Source: Ailanthus altissimus (lineage: Eukaryota > Streptophyta > Magnoliopsida > Sapindales > Simaroubaceae). Taken from it: 64,000 bases of DNA. Below, one piece after another: positions 1 through 11,207 of the stretch. The notes below the pieces were generated by a model. The model saw nothing but the letters and a program-made list of their open reading frames with translations. It had not been told where the DNA came from and searched no databases. Location of the stretch: contig OX327695.1 in the NCBI GenBank assembly GCA_946807835.1, positions 24,782,501 through 24,846,500 of the forward strand. Direction: 5' to 3'. The number at the start of each line of letters is the position of its first letter. The first letter of the stretch is position 1. The position numbers and the translations under genes are program-made.

Positions 1-1333
1 AATATCAATTATTTACTATTAATTCTTCACTTATAGGGAATACCATTGCAAGATTTTGTTTTACTGTTTTAGGATTTAAAACAATTTCAGATAATGACAC
101 CGTTTTTCTATCTTTTACAATTGTACTGACTCTTATCTCTGCCTTCCCAGAATTCATCTCACCCAGTGGTACATTCTCTTTTAAATATAATACTTTGGTG
201 AACTTAAGAAATATTCATCATTTTATACATAAATTTTCTTCAAGTTGCTAGCGATGCACAAATATATTGTTAAAAATTGGTGATTCAACAATTTTGTATG
301 GACAAGAATTGAGATGAATATTAAGAAGAAAGTTATTATGAAATCAAGTACGCATTTGGTGTACACAGGAGGAGCAAAACGGAAGAAAAAAGAATGAGTA
401 CTATTCATGCGGCGACACTGTTTACGGCGAGCATGGTTGCATTGCGGGAGATACTGTTCACGGCCTTACTGTTCATGCTTGGATAATATTCACGCGACAA
501 CTTTAGGATATTTCCTATTTTGGCTTAATTGACTTCTCTAAGTGGGATTAGGACTCTTATAAGTAAGGACTCTTATAAGTAAGGACTCTTATTTCAATTA
601 GGTTTAGGATTTCTAAGAGTGTTTTATTACTATATAAACCCTTCTAAACACAAGGTTCAGATCAAGCATTAAGGTTTCAAAATGTAACCATAAGAGAGAA
701 TAGAGGAGCTAGGTAGGCACTAACTGCGTGGTGCACTAGGGTGTAATCTTTGGGGAGTATTTTCTTTTAGTTCTTAAGTGAACAAAAGAAACACCATAGA
801 TCTCTTTGGCTTAGATGCTCGGGCTATTCTTGTATTCATTATAAGAAATCTCTTATGATGAGATACTAAGAGGTTTTAGAGAGTCATGGTGAGTAAGAGT
901 AGATACTTAGAGGTCTCTATGGGAGATACTAAGAGGTCTTGTGGGATTATTGATGATGTAAGAAGATACTTAGTGATCTATTTCAATAATAAGAAGTTGG
1001 ATCATGGATCCTTTGTGGACGTAGGAAATTTTGGGCCGAACTACATATATCTTGCGTCTTGTTGATTGGTTTGATTTCTTTATCTTTATTAGTGTGTTGA
1101 TCTTATATGTTCTTACTTATGGTGTAAGTTATGATTTTTCGCTGCATAAAATAAAAAGAGTATCAAAATTATGACTTAGTTGATGCCATAGGAGTGTTAA
1201 ACTGAAGAGCATGACTTAATATCCGCAACATATATGTTGGTGTTTCAATTTACTGCAGAATTTCTTTTATTGTCCTTAATTGAATGAATTGGTGGCAGGC
1301 AGAAGTTTTCCATCCTGCAAATAATTTTTCATC
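1..1333 (+). other. 5' leader of DAR1 copy 1: intron end, solo LTR and UTR exon
   Basis: Bases 1-267 align by eye with 20,190-20,450 and 34,075-34,345, which are the last part of a 5'-leader intron in copies 2 and 3. The intron resumes at 1231 after a solo LTR. It ends at an acceptor (TACTGCAG, to 1258), and a short leader exon 1259-1333 runs into the ATG at 1334. The first leader exon and promoter lie left of the window. No other coding sequence is seen here. Confidence 0.75.
268..1230 (+). mobile_element. Solo LTR (963 bp) in the leader intron of DAR1 copy 1
   Basis: The sequence begins TGTTAAAAATTGGTGATTC and ends ATCCGCAACA (TG...CA). It is bracketed by a perfect 5-bp target duplication TATAT (263-267 and 1231-1235). 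Copies 2 and 3 show the empty site. Inside it are a TATA-like ACTATATAAACCC near 633 and a GTGGACGTAGG...CCGAAC stretch near 1016. That stretch recurs in the LTRs at 35,407, about 46,971 and 61,987, so all four belong to one family. The truncated member at 59,878-62,846 has a copia-type gag, so the family is copia. No internal region remains, so this is an LTR-LTR recombination product. Confidence 0.88.
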
Positions 1334-4300
1334 ATGGAATGGCAGACCAAAATACTGAAGGATTCCAGTCATAAAGGGCGATATCATGGGAGATTTAGAG
1401 ATGATAGAACTTGGGCAGAATCTCATTATTCAAATGTAATCCCTCTCTTTAATTTTTTTTTAATTATTATTCTTTTTTTTTCATTTGCAGTTTCTCCTTG
1501 TTTGTTCTCCTTTTGTAATTTATTACTTTAAGACTTTTCTTTGATTGTCTCTAGAACATGGGAAATTTATGCTTTAATTCTTTGAGGAACTGATGAATGC
1601 TTCCAAGTCTAATATTCTTGATTCATTGCATCTGGCAATTTTGCTATCAAGTTTTGTGCTAACTCCAGGTTTATACCTGGGATGCAGGATGGTTCTTCAG
1701 ATTTTGACCGAGAAGAAATTGATTGCGCTATTGCACTCTCCATTTCAGAAGTACACCAGAAAGGGAAAATGGTGATTGGTAATGTTGCCTAATTGTAAAC
1801 ACTCATCATGAGTTTTTTTGTAATTGTGATGTGGGAAGTTTTGGTTACTCCTTTTAATCATGACTAATGGCTCGGTGTGTGAAGTACTTCAAGATAACAT
1901 GTTAAAAGATTACAGAATTTGGAGGAATCAAATGCCGTTGGTACTGCTTCCTATTTGCATACTGATGAATGATGATTGACTGTGACTTTGTTAAATCTTC
2001 AAATGTCATAAGATGATTTTCAGCTTCATTTGGTCAAATTTTGCTCCACAACCAATGGGAGAGAGCATAAGTAGTGCTTCTGTATTTGTTTTAGATTCCT
2101 GTGTATTATCAATTTAATTGAATCTACTACAAACTTGATCTTCTGAGTGCTCTTAAGCAATATCTGGTAAAGTTTTAAATGAATTCCCTAATAACTATCT
2201 TTTCCTCTTCTATTTATTGAGTGTGAGGAAAGGAAGGGGAAAAAAATATGCTTTTCAGGCTAGTTATCCTAGCATAACTGTGGCATTATTGCCAATAAGC
2301 TTGTGAAGACACAAATGCATCTGATGGTTGTTCCTTTAAAATATTTTATAATTTGTCACTTACAGAAATATGGTGAAGCCACAGACAAGAAGGAATTGAA
2401 TGCAGTTGATTTCTTAAACTTCAAAATGAATGGGGTTCCTGTAAACTTCACTTGTTAGTGGATCATGCTTTGGGAGTGAGGTCCACAGAAGTGATGCACT
2501 CTTTAAAAATTTGAGTATCAAATTCAATATCAGAAATTTGGAGTAGTAGATGTTTTTGTTCACAACTAGTCTCATTTTTATTTTTCTACTTTGTATATTA
2601 GAAAATGAATCTGACTCAGAGGAAGATGTACAATGTATTAAATCTGACTCGGAGGAAGGTGTACAATGTATTAAATCTGACTCGAATGCAGGTGAAGAGG
2701 ATGAATATGAAAGATGTGTTATAGCCCAACTAGAAGAAGAACAACAACAAGCTAGAGCTCGACAAGAGGAAGATGAACGACGAGCTAGAGCTCAACAAGA
2801 GGAAGATGAACGACGAGCTAAAGCTCAATTAGAGGAAGATGAACAACTTGCTAAGGCTATTCAGGAAAGTTTGAGTGTGCAGTCTCGTCCTCAATATGAT
2901 AATTCAAATATATTTCAACCTCCTTCGTTTGTCGATCCATCTGGCAACAGGTAAATGTCATTGCATTCAATCTCTGTTTCAGTAATCGAACTACTGCTAT
3001 ATGCCACCAGTAAAATACTTCAAGGGGACAAGCATCTATCGTATTTCAAAGTTGCATCCTTTCTGAAGGAATAGTGAGTTAGGGCTAGGCTAGCACAGCA
3101 CTGTATTTGATGTGACAAAACCTGTGCAAGGCATAGGTGCTATTTAATTGATTCTGTTTTTATATCTTGTTAACCTTCTTAACTTTGCTAGATAGTAGTT
3201 ACCTGACCCCAAGTATGAATTCTTTTCTTTCGATAGTATTTTACATTTTGATCTACTCAGTAGCCTTAACCATTTAAATACGAAGGGATGCATAATTTAA
3301 TTGGACTAGTTTCAATTAATCTTTCAGTATCAAGCATTCGGAACTGATGCTAAATCAGACCTTAAAGCTAGCATTTCTGAAGAATTTATTAATGTTTAAA
3401 TAATATTCTGAGCCACCGTCAGGTCAAAGCTAAAAAGTTGGAACTTCAGAACTTTTGGTCTTTTTGAAGTTGGAATTGCAGTTCAAAGAGTTCAACTTCT
3501 CTTCTTAGTTTCTTTGACTTGTCTGCAAAGTGAGGAGAAGGAAGTTTATAAATTAAAGTCAATGTGATTCATTTTGAATTTATCATGTTTGGTAGTTTAG
3601 AGATGAGGGTTTTGATGAGGATTGATGCAATTCGACATCAATATTGGGAATATGTCAGTTCATTGTAGCTTATTCCTTGGTTGAGCTTTATATTAATAGC
3701 AACCGAAAAACAAAAAGATGAAATGTCCTCTTATTTATAATATTCACTAGTTATGTAGTTAACTCTGTATCATCTTGGATGCTTGGTTGGATTGCTTTGA
3801 ATAAATGGACGTAATAACTTTCAGTAAAGTGAGCATATGATCAGTCGAAACACTTAATATGGTACAGTTCCAGCTTCTCTTTCAACTAAGGAAAGAGGAT
3901 TTTCGAACTTGCTTGCATAACCTATGCATATATGATTGTAATTTTGTATTTAGTTAGCAGATATCGTACAGATCCTGACCTGATATATTTGTTGAAACCA
4001 TATTGCTCACAGGATCTGTGCTGGTTGCAATACTGAGATTGGTCATGGACAGTGTGTGAGTTGGAAGGGTGCTGTTTGGCATCCTGAATGTTTCCATTGC
4101 CATGCTTGCAATCTACCAATTACAGATACTGAGGTCCCAATTTTATTCAAACTGAATGACATTTTAGTTTTGTTTTAGTTATTATGTGCTTGATTTTATT
4201 TTATTTTTTGAAACAAATCATGTGCTTGATTGCTTTGCTACTTCTTGTTTTAATTTTCAAGTTACGAGTATATGCCGTAGATGGCCTGACTGTCGTATTT

Positions 4301-6520
4301 CCTTTATTTGATAGTTCTCGACGTCTCGAAACCGTCCCTATCACAAACACTGCTATAAGGAGCAGCATCACCCAAAATGCAATGTCTGCCACAATTTTGT
4401 AAGTATTCTTTTTTTTGTTTTTGGTCACTGCAGTATTAGCTTTTCTTTCCTTTTCTGTCATTCTGGAAAACAGTTCGTTCTTAACCAAATGCACGAAAAG
4501 ATAGTTGTATGAAATTCTGAGCCAAAATTTAAGTGCTTGTTAGCATCGTAACAGATTTGCTCAAACTTGTTAGCCCCCTATTTATATCAGGAAACATATC
4601 AGTTCATTATATGAAAAAGAAAAACTTGGTGCATTTGTTGGTGGAAACTTAAAAAAGAAATTGGCATTTATTGCTGCTAGTCTAGTTCTGCACATTTAGT
4701 ATCATTATCAACAAATGAACCGCACAGAACTAAAGCTGCTGTCAGAAGCCATTCTTGCATGTTTTCCTATGATTATGTCACCATGTCGTGATGTTGGTAA
4801 CTTTATTAGGTCATTTGACCTGGGATGATGAACTATGGGGGCAAGAAATCATGGCTTTTTGGTTTAGTAGATGCAATCCTGTCTTATGTGGTATATATGG
4901 TTACCTTCATTTCACAATTCTAGGATTTCATAACACGTAACGATCGTTGTCTTCATTTTAGTTTATATTCCTTACTAGAAAGGGATTGAAAGTCCTGTTT
5001 TATTTTTCCACGTGTAAGGGACTAATTGTATTGTAACCCTGAAAGTCCTTTTTCCTGTTCTGTTTCACAGATCCCAACAAACTCAGCTGCCCGTATTGAT
5101 TTTGGGGCACATCCTTTCTGGCTACAACAATACTGCCCCTCACATGAACGCGATGGCACTCCTCTGTGTTGCAGTTGTGAAAGAATGGAGGTGAGTTGCA
5201 AGATTTAAATCCTGTCTTCTCCTGTCTTACTCACCCACCACATAAACAAGAACTGCCAATACGTAGAAGAACTATGTCACTATCTGGGATCCATTTGGTT
5301 GAAGTGTTGACAATATATATCTATGGATATTTGATTACATAGTATTATAGCTAATGCAAAACCTTGAAATTTATGCAGCCAAGGGATGCAGGATATCTAT
5401 CCCTTGATGATGGTCGGAAGCTATGTCTGGAGTGTCTAGACTCTGCAATAATGGATACACAAGAATGCCAACCCCTTTACCGTGAAATACAAGAATTTTA
5501 TGAAGGTTTAAATATGAAAGTGGAACAGCAAGTTCCTTTGCTCTTGGTTGAGAGACAAGCACTTAATGCGGCCATGGAGGGAGAAAAGAATGTAAAGCTA
5601 ATGCATCGAAACTTTATGAGAAATGTATCTTCTCTTCTTATTTATTTATATATTTTTTCTGATTTTCATTATGTAATTAATTTTGGTTAGGGTCACCATC
5701 ACTTACCTGAGACTAGAGGGCTCTGTTTATTTGAAGGGCACACTGTTACCAGGGTAGGAATTTATTTTCTGAACTTTTAAATTGCATGCACTAAGTTTAA
5801 CCATGTATATATCTGTTTAATGTTTTGGAACTCTTTAGTTTCATCCAAATCATCAGGTTCAAAGGGGGCTGAGAATTTCATCAGGCTACCGACCGATAGA
5901 CAGGATAACGAAGCCTTATGGGCTAATTCGCCGATGTGAAGTTACAGCAATTATCATTTTGTACGGTCTTCCTAGGTATCTTCTATGAATCTTGGTCACT
6001 ACACCTATAAGAAATCATGAATCAGAATACCAGCTCAACAAGACCTGAGGCTTTTGTAAACGCAGGTTGTTGACAGGATCAACCCTGGCTCATGAGATGA
6101 TGCATGCATGGCTTGGTCTTAAAGGTTTTTCTTTTTGTTCCTACAATTGATCATTCAGCTTTAGTTTTTAATTTTAATCACAAAGAGCTAGGAACTCTAA
6201 CGGGGTATTTGTCAGGTTATCCAAATTTGAGGCCAGAAGTTGAAGAAGGCATATGCCAGGTTTTGGCTCATATGTGGTTGGAGTCCGAGATCTGTTCTTC
6301 CTCCACCTCGTCCTCTTCTTCATCCTCGTCTACATCTTCTAAGAAGGGTCAACTTTCGGACATCGAGAAGGAACTTGGTAGATTTTATAAACACCTAATC
6401 GAGTCAGATACGTCATCAGCTTATGGAGATGGGTTCAGAGAAGGTAATAAGGCGGTGAAGAAATATGGCTTGAGAAAGACTCTGAACCACATTCAGATGA
6501 CTGGAAGCTTTCCTCTCTGA
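1334..6520 (+). CDS. DAR1: DA1-related ubiquitin-dependent peptidase, copy 1 (541 aa)
   Basis: Coding exons: 1334-1435, 1688-1778, 2602-2950, 4013-4133, 4315-4398, 5071-5190, 5379-5591, 5691-5753, 5857-5975, 6066-6124 and 6216-6520. All borders are GT-AG and the frame stays open for 541 codons. UIM1 is at residues 43-55, a charged 11-residue repeat region at 109-145, UIM2 at 142-157, the LIM zinc ligands from C183 (CAGC, HPEC, CHAC), a Cys-rich DA1 segment at about 250-345, and HEMMH at 430-434. DA1 and DAR1 of Arabidopsis are ubiquitin-activated peptidases that limit cell proliferation and organ size. The start MEWQTKIL and the block [11 protein letters not shown] match DAR1 better than DA1. 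Radical changes at otherwise conserved sites (VQRGLR for VLRRPR, ITKPYG for ITEPYR, PLCC for PRCC) suggest relaxed constraint. Transcription and activity are not shown by sequence alone. Confidence 0.87.
2737..2880 (+). repeat. 33-bp in-frame coding repeats in exon 3
   Basis: Copies of a 33-bp unit encode the 11-residue pattern [11 protein letters not shown], a charged, probably alpha-helical linker between the two UIMs. Copy 1 has one unit fewer than copies 2 (21,900-22,050) and 3 (36,835-36,985). It instead carries a duplicated QCIKSDS segment near 2627-2690, so the exon stays 349 bp in all three genes. Confidence 0.8.
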
Positions 6521-8645
6521 TCATTCATAGAGTAATAATAAAACTTTGGCCTTTGCCACCCACCATAAATGATAAATGCCTGGCTCTATTTTATAGCTTT
6601 ATAGTAACCAAATCCATATTCATATGAATTAATACATCATGCAACTAATAACTGATGAAAATGCTCTTTCCTATGCTTAGTTGCTGTAATTTTTCTTGCT
6701 ATTTTTGATGGTATCTTTCTGTTATTGCTCCGTCCGAGTCATATTTAATTATTGAGAAGTAATAGTTACCTTCTTATTTGTTTTGTAATTACCATTTTCT
6801 CCATTAACTTTTTCAAACACCCACTTATCCTTTATTAATACAAATTTTTCCTCTGAAAAATAGCCAATTATAGTTCGACTTACATTTATTATTAATTCAC
6901 TTAAAAGCATGAGTTGTAATAATATCTTTTGATTTAGTAAAATAATGTATTCATTATTTTGAGCATTTGTTATTCAACTAATGTTTATAAAATATGTTAT
7001 TTAAATATTGAACATGAGATTTTAATATGAAAATATATAAATCACAAATTTTTTATTAATAAAAAAGTATCCACAATAATTAACGGAATAGAAGTTTCAT
7101 TATATAAAATTGTATTTATTTATTTTGTTTGTATAGTGAATATTTTAATTTGATTATTGATCTAAAATTTTGAGTAGAAAAATTAATATTTTTAACACGC
7201 TAGATTGTTGTGAATTTTAATTTAATTAAACAAATATTATTGATCTTAATTCATATAAATTTTAATAAGCGAGTAAATAATGAATTTGTATTTATGTATT
7301 ATATTTTTTGAGTTATCATAAAATAAAATTAAATTAATGGTTAAAATTTTGATGACTCGTAGATTTAAATTAACGAGTAATAATAAGGACATATATTTTT
7401 ATGATAGAATTTAAATTTAATAATTTTTACTTAAGATATTTGTAGTGCTTAATAATATTATATGTGTTCGTAATTTATTTAATAAATTATTTGTTAAAAA
7501 ATAATATTTATTTATAATTTTATTTACTAAATATACATATTGAAAAATGATTTTTAGAGGAGATTTACTAAATATATTTGTATTTATACCATTACTCTAA
7601 GAGATTTACATGTTTATACACATAAATTTGATGTCTATAATATCGTATTAGGAGATTTACATGTCTACGTGCGTTAGTTTTAACATTTTAAAGTTTGAGG
7701 AGTATAAAAAGTTATAGTTAATCAACATAAATTTAACTAATAAAAATTTAGAGTAATTCTTTAATCCTATGCATTCAAAAACCCTGTGCATTTATTTATG
7801 AGTAACTCGCTTGCATTTTATTTTATTTAAAAAAATTCTTAACAATTACCTCCTTTAACGCAGGATATAAAGCATTTTTAAATTGTTCAGAGAAAAAATA
7901 ACAATTACTAATAACTCAGGATGGTGAAAAGATTACTGACAACTTATCATCTATATAAGAGCTATCCTGTATTATATTTAATTATTTATGGAACAATCAA
8001 AGGCTTTTTTTTGGATTGAGTGGAAATGGATCACCTTCGGGCCATTAAAAGCATGTATTAAATGGACCAAGGCCCAATGAAAAGAGTTAAAAATCATTTT
8101 TAATGAACCAAGGGGGTGTGTGTATGAAGGATGAAGGCCGATCAAATTCACAAAACAAACAAATAATCTTACTGTAAGATCATCTTTGTAATTATTATTA
8201 TTAATTGCATATATCAGTTTAAATGGTCTAATAATTGATTCATCCCTTGATTGTATTAGGCTATTGTGTTAGGGATGCCAAAATGTCTTTTGGGAAGGGG
8301 ATTTGTGGGCTCTATTTTAAATAGGACGGAAATAAGATAATTTTTATAAAAATGAGATAGGATATAAAAAAAAAAATTATTTTTTAAATTATTAATGGAA
8401 TAAGAATGAGATTAAGTTTTTACTAATTATTTTTTATGAATATGTTAAAAGTAATTTTTTTAGTATATATTTATATATTTGGTAGTTTATTAATTTTTTA
8501 TTGTTTATTTTATATTTAATTAGGACATACTTTAATAATATATTTTTATTATTAAAAATAAAAAGTATAATAAAAAATCTATAAAATTTATTTTTTTTAT
8601 TATAAATAACAAAAAGACTTTTACTTTTGAGTTGGACGGCCATTG
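6521..8645. other. Intergenic spacer after DAR1 copy 1
   Basis: No gene is seen. The spacer has an AATAAA at 6537-6542 and very AT-rich DNA. It aligns in patches with 25,717-28,660 after copy 2, which shows that the spacer was duplicated with the gene. A short conserved block with GGGCCATTAAAAGCATG and AGGCCCAAT lies near 8038-8080 (counterpart near 27,719-27,760). Open frames here are short and lack family matches. Confidence 0.7.
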
Positions 8646-9176
8646 TGTCACGTCCCAAATATTCTCAAACAATTACTTGAACATTTGGTGCATAACAAGA
8701 CCACCAAGAAGGTATTTAATTCATTATGTGTTACATGAGTTAGAGCTTCTAGAAGATTCAATTGACTTGGGTTAAAACCACATGTGTGTGGTAGGTGAGA
8801 AAATATTCTAAAGATGACATATTCCTTGAGATATTTTTGTGGTAGGTAGCATTTTTGAAATATTCTTTTGGATATTCTCCACTTGAGATGTAGACCATTA
8901 GATTAGAGTGAACTCTAACCGTCCATTGTATATAACTTTAGCTATAAATAGATGGAGCTCTCATTTGAGAAATCATCCTCCAAATTGTAGAAATACTCCA
9001 AACTTATAATTTTATAGCTTTGTAATCTCTTTTTAGTAATAATATACGAGAGCATTCTCTCAAACACTTAGTGTGCTTCTTCTTTATCTATTTCTTTGAT
9101 TAATTAGGTCTTGTAGGTTGCTTAGCACTTGAAGAGTGTCCAAGGCCACGCGATTTTGAGAAATTAGTCTGTGACA
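8646..9176 (+). repeat. Chromovirus 5' LTR (531 bp)
   Basis: It starts TGTCACGTCCCAAATATTC and ends TTAGTCTGTGACA, with a TATA-like GCTATAAATAG near 8940. It pairs with the 3' LTR at 16485-17001. The two have diverged by many substitutions, mostly C-to-T and G-to-A in the 3' copy. That bias is expected from decay of methylated cytosines. Confidence 0.88.
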
Positions 9177-9770
9177 AGTGATATCAGAGCGGATTCAAAG
9201 AAAATGGTGAAGGAAGTTGCTGGATCATCCAAGATTACCGAAGGGAAGGGTAAAGACCCCAAAACTAGGAGACATGGAAGTGTTTCACTAGAAAAGTTCG
9301 TTGATCCAAACTATGAACTAGGGGACATGGTTATGAAGCTTGATGGTGCTGTAAGCAAGGCGACGAATCGCCTTAGGGAGTTGGAAGAGCGAATTGAGAA
9401 TCTCTAAGTAGGCTTCGATACTCAAGGGGACGAGTTACACTCCCTCATCGAAAGCTCCATTGATGAGCATGCTGACAAGCAACGAGACTGGATCAAGGAT
9501 TTTCAAGAGCAGGTTCAAAACACCATGGACAAAGTTCAAGCCTAAGTGGAAGAACTGCGTAAAGGGTTTGAAGATGTCAATGAGGATGTGGTGCTGTGCA
9601 AGCGAATGGTCATTAATGGCGTAACTACTCAAAGTGCGGTAGCTGTACCAAGGGTCAAAGCCCCTAAACCAAAGGAGTTTAGTGGCAGAAGGGATGCCAA
9701 GGAGCTTGACAACTTCTTTTGGCAAATAGAGAGGTACTTCGACGCTATGGGCATGCAGGACAAATCCTGA
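9171..9770 (+). pseudogene. Chromovirus gag remnant
   Basis: One reading frame runs from about 9171 through 9768 but is cut by TAA codons near 9405 and 9543. The segment around PKPKEFSGRRDAKELDNFFW is typical of the gag protein of plant chromoviruses (compare the usual KPFNGARDAKELENFLW-type block). It continues after further breaks through about 10,130 to the zinc knuckle. It would have formed the particle coat and is now non-functional. Confidence 0.8.
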
Positions 9771-10167
9771 GAATATAGCGCATAACACTCGCAAGCGGTT
9801 GAAAGAGTTGAAACAAATAAAGTCCATTAGGGAGTATGTAGAGGAGTACTATTTGTTAATGTTGCAAATTCGCAATATGAGTGAGGAGGACTTGTTGTTT
9901 AATTTATTGGATGGGTTACAATATGGGTTGCCAATGAGTTGAAGCGGCGCAGAGTGCAGAATATATTCGACACTTTTACAACGGTGGAGACGCTTATGGA
10001 TTACCGCAATTGAGAATCAGGTAAGTCCAAGAGTTCTAAACCCAATCATAGTAAGGGTGGGAAAGCCAATGAGTTTCAACCTCCGGAGAGCAAGGAGGAG
10101 AAAGGCAAACCGCCTAAGTGGAAAGAGTAGAAACGCAGCGGCCATAAAAATAATGGTCCGAAGTCAA

Positions 10168-10225
10168 GCTGTTTTCTTTGCGATGAAGATCATTGGGTGA
10201 AGGACTGTCCGAAAAAAAAGGCTTT
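10168..10225 (+). pseudogene. Chromovirus CCHC zinc knuckle
   Basis: The frame reads CFLCDEDHWVKDCPKK, a CX2CX3HX4C nucleocapsid knuckle at the end of gag. The knuckle residues are intact although the surrounding gag frame is broken. Confidence 0.8.
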
Positions 10226-10379
10226 CAATGCAATGTACGAGGCATAAGAATAGGACGGACAAAGCCGTATAGGTTGTAAGTAGATACTCAATTCCCTTAA
10301 AGTCAAGCAGTGTGCCAATACGCCAACAGGGATGACGCTTATGTACATTGAAGTCAGCATTAATTGCATAAAGACCTAA

Positions 10380-10619
10380 GTGTTGGTTGATACGGGCGCT
10401 ACGCACAACTTCATTAAACGTGTGGAAGCAGAAATTTTAGGCCTTTATATGGAGAAAGGAGAAGGATACCTCAAGTCCGTGAATGCGAGAGCCAAGCTGC
10501 TGGATGGGGTGGTTCGAGGAGCTAAAATCCACCTAGGTAAATGGCACGATGAGGTAAATTTCTCGGTAGCACCTCTCGATGATTTTGATGTGGTGCTAGG
10601 TATAGAGTTCTTACGGTAG
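10380..10619 (+). pseudogene. Chromovirus retropepsin remnant
   Basis: The frame contains LVDTGATHNF, the D(T/S)G active-site loop of retroviral-type aspartic proteases. About 70 residues later comes DVVLGIEFLR, matching the conserved VILGMDWL-type end of the domain. The domain is near full length and ends at a TAG at 10617. It is part of the pol polyprotein and not a host gene. Confidence 0.85.
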
Positions 10620-10745
10620 TACAATATGGTACTACTTCCTCAACACAACTACATGTGTATTTTAAAGGGAGGACCTCAAATGATATTGATGGTAGACATG
10701 CCTAAGGGTGGGTAATCCAAGCCAAATGCCAAGGTCCTTTCCGCA

Positions 10746-11207
10746 ATGCCACTAAGGGTAGATGCTGAGTGCAAAGGAGGGTTACATCTAGCCACAACAA
10801 CGGGGATGGATGATGAAGCAAAATGGGGCAAGGATGAAATACCGAAGGATGTTGCAAAAGTGCTCGAGGAGCACAAAAGGGTTAAGCCTACTGCCTTACA
10901 AGAAGAACCGCCTTCAAGAGAAGAAATTGAGGACATGTTGGAGCTTAAGTTTACGCTTCCAACTATGGTACCGATGCCTCAATCAGAGTTCATGATGGAA
11001 GAGTTGTGGAGACAGCTCAAGGAGTTGTTGGATGCAGGTGTCATCCAAAAATCAAAGGTGTCACATGATGTGCATTTACAGCACAAGAAGTGGGTTGAAG
11101 ATAAGCAGCGGCGTGTCAAGCATGGTGTAGGAGACTTGGTTATGGAGACAATACTTCCACCACAATGCAAGTCAGCACGCCCACTTCACAAAGGTCTTGA
11201 TCGTGAG
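10746..11207 (+). pseudogene. Chromovirus pol: RT start joined to post-integrase sequence
   Basis: The first part (to about 11,055) ends with EELWRQLKELLDAGVIQKSK, the N-terminal RT segment of chromoviruses. Without any frame break it passes to HKKWVEDKQRRVKHGVGDLV, which normally lies after the integrase core. A precise deletion thus removed the RT catalytic part, RNase H and the integrase core. The frame is interrupted at 11,208 by a solo LTR and resumes at 13,870. Confidence 0.82.

Noticed and set aside
3958..4041. Extra coding exon (frame [17 protein letters not shown]) before the LIM domain
   Set aside because: It would run into TGA and shift the LIM frame. Using the CACAG acceptor gives RICAGC, the expected DA1-family joint, in all three copies.
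4201..4494. 97-codon frame on the - strand
   Set aside because: It lies across DAR1 exon 5 and its introns in antisense, with no family features. It is a shadow of the intron/exon.
9180..9195. tRNA-like sequence
   Set aside because: It is the retroelement primer-binding site complementary to initiator Met-tRNA, not a tRNA gene. The same holds near 57,985-58,003 and 61,970-61,985.
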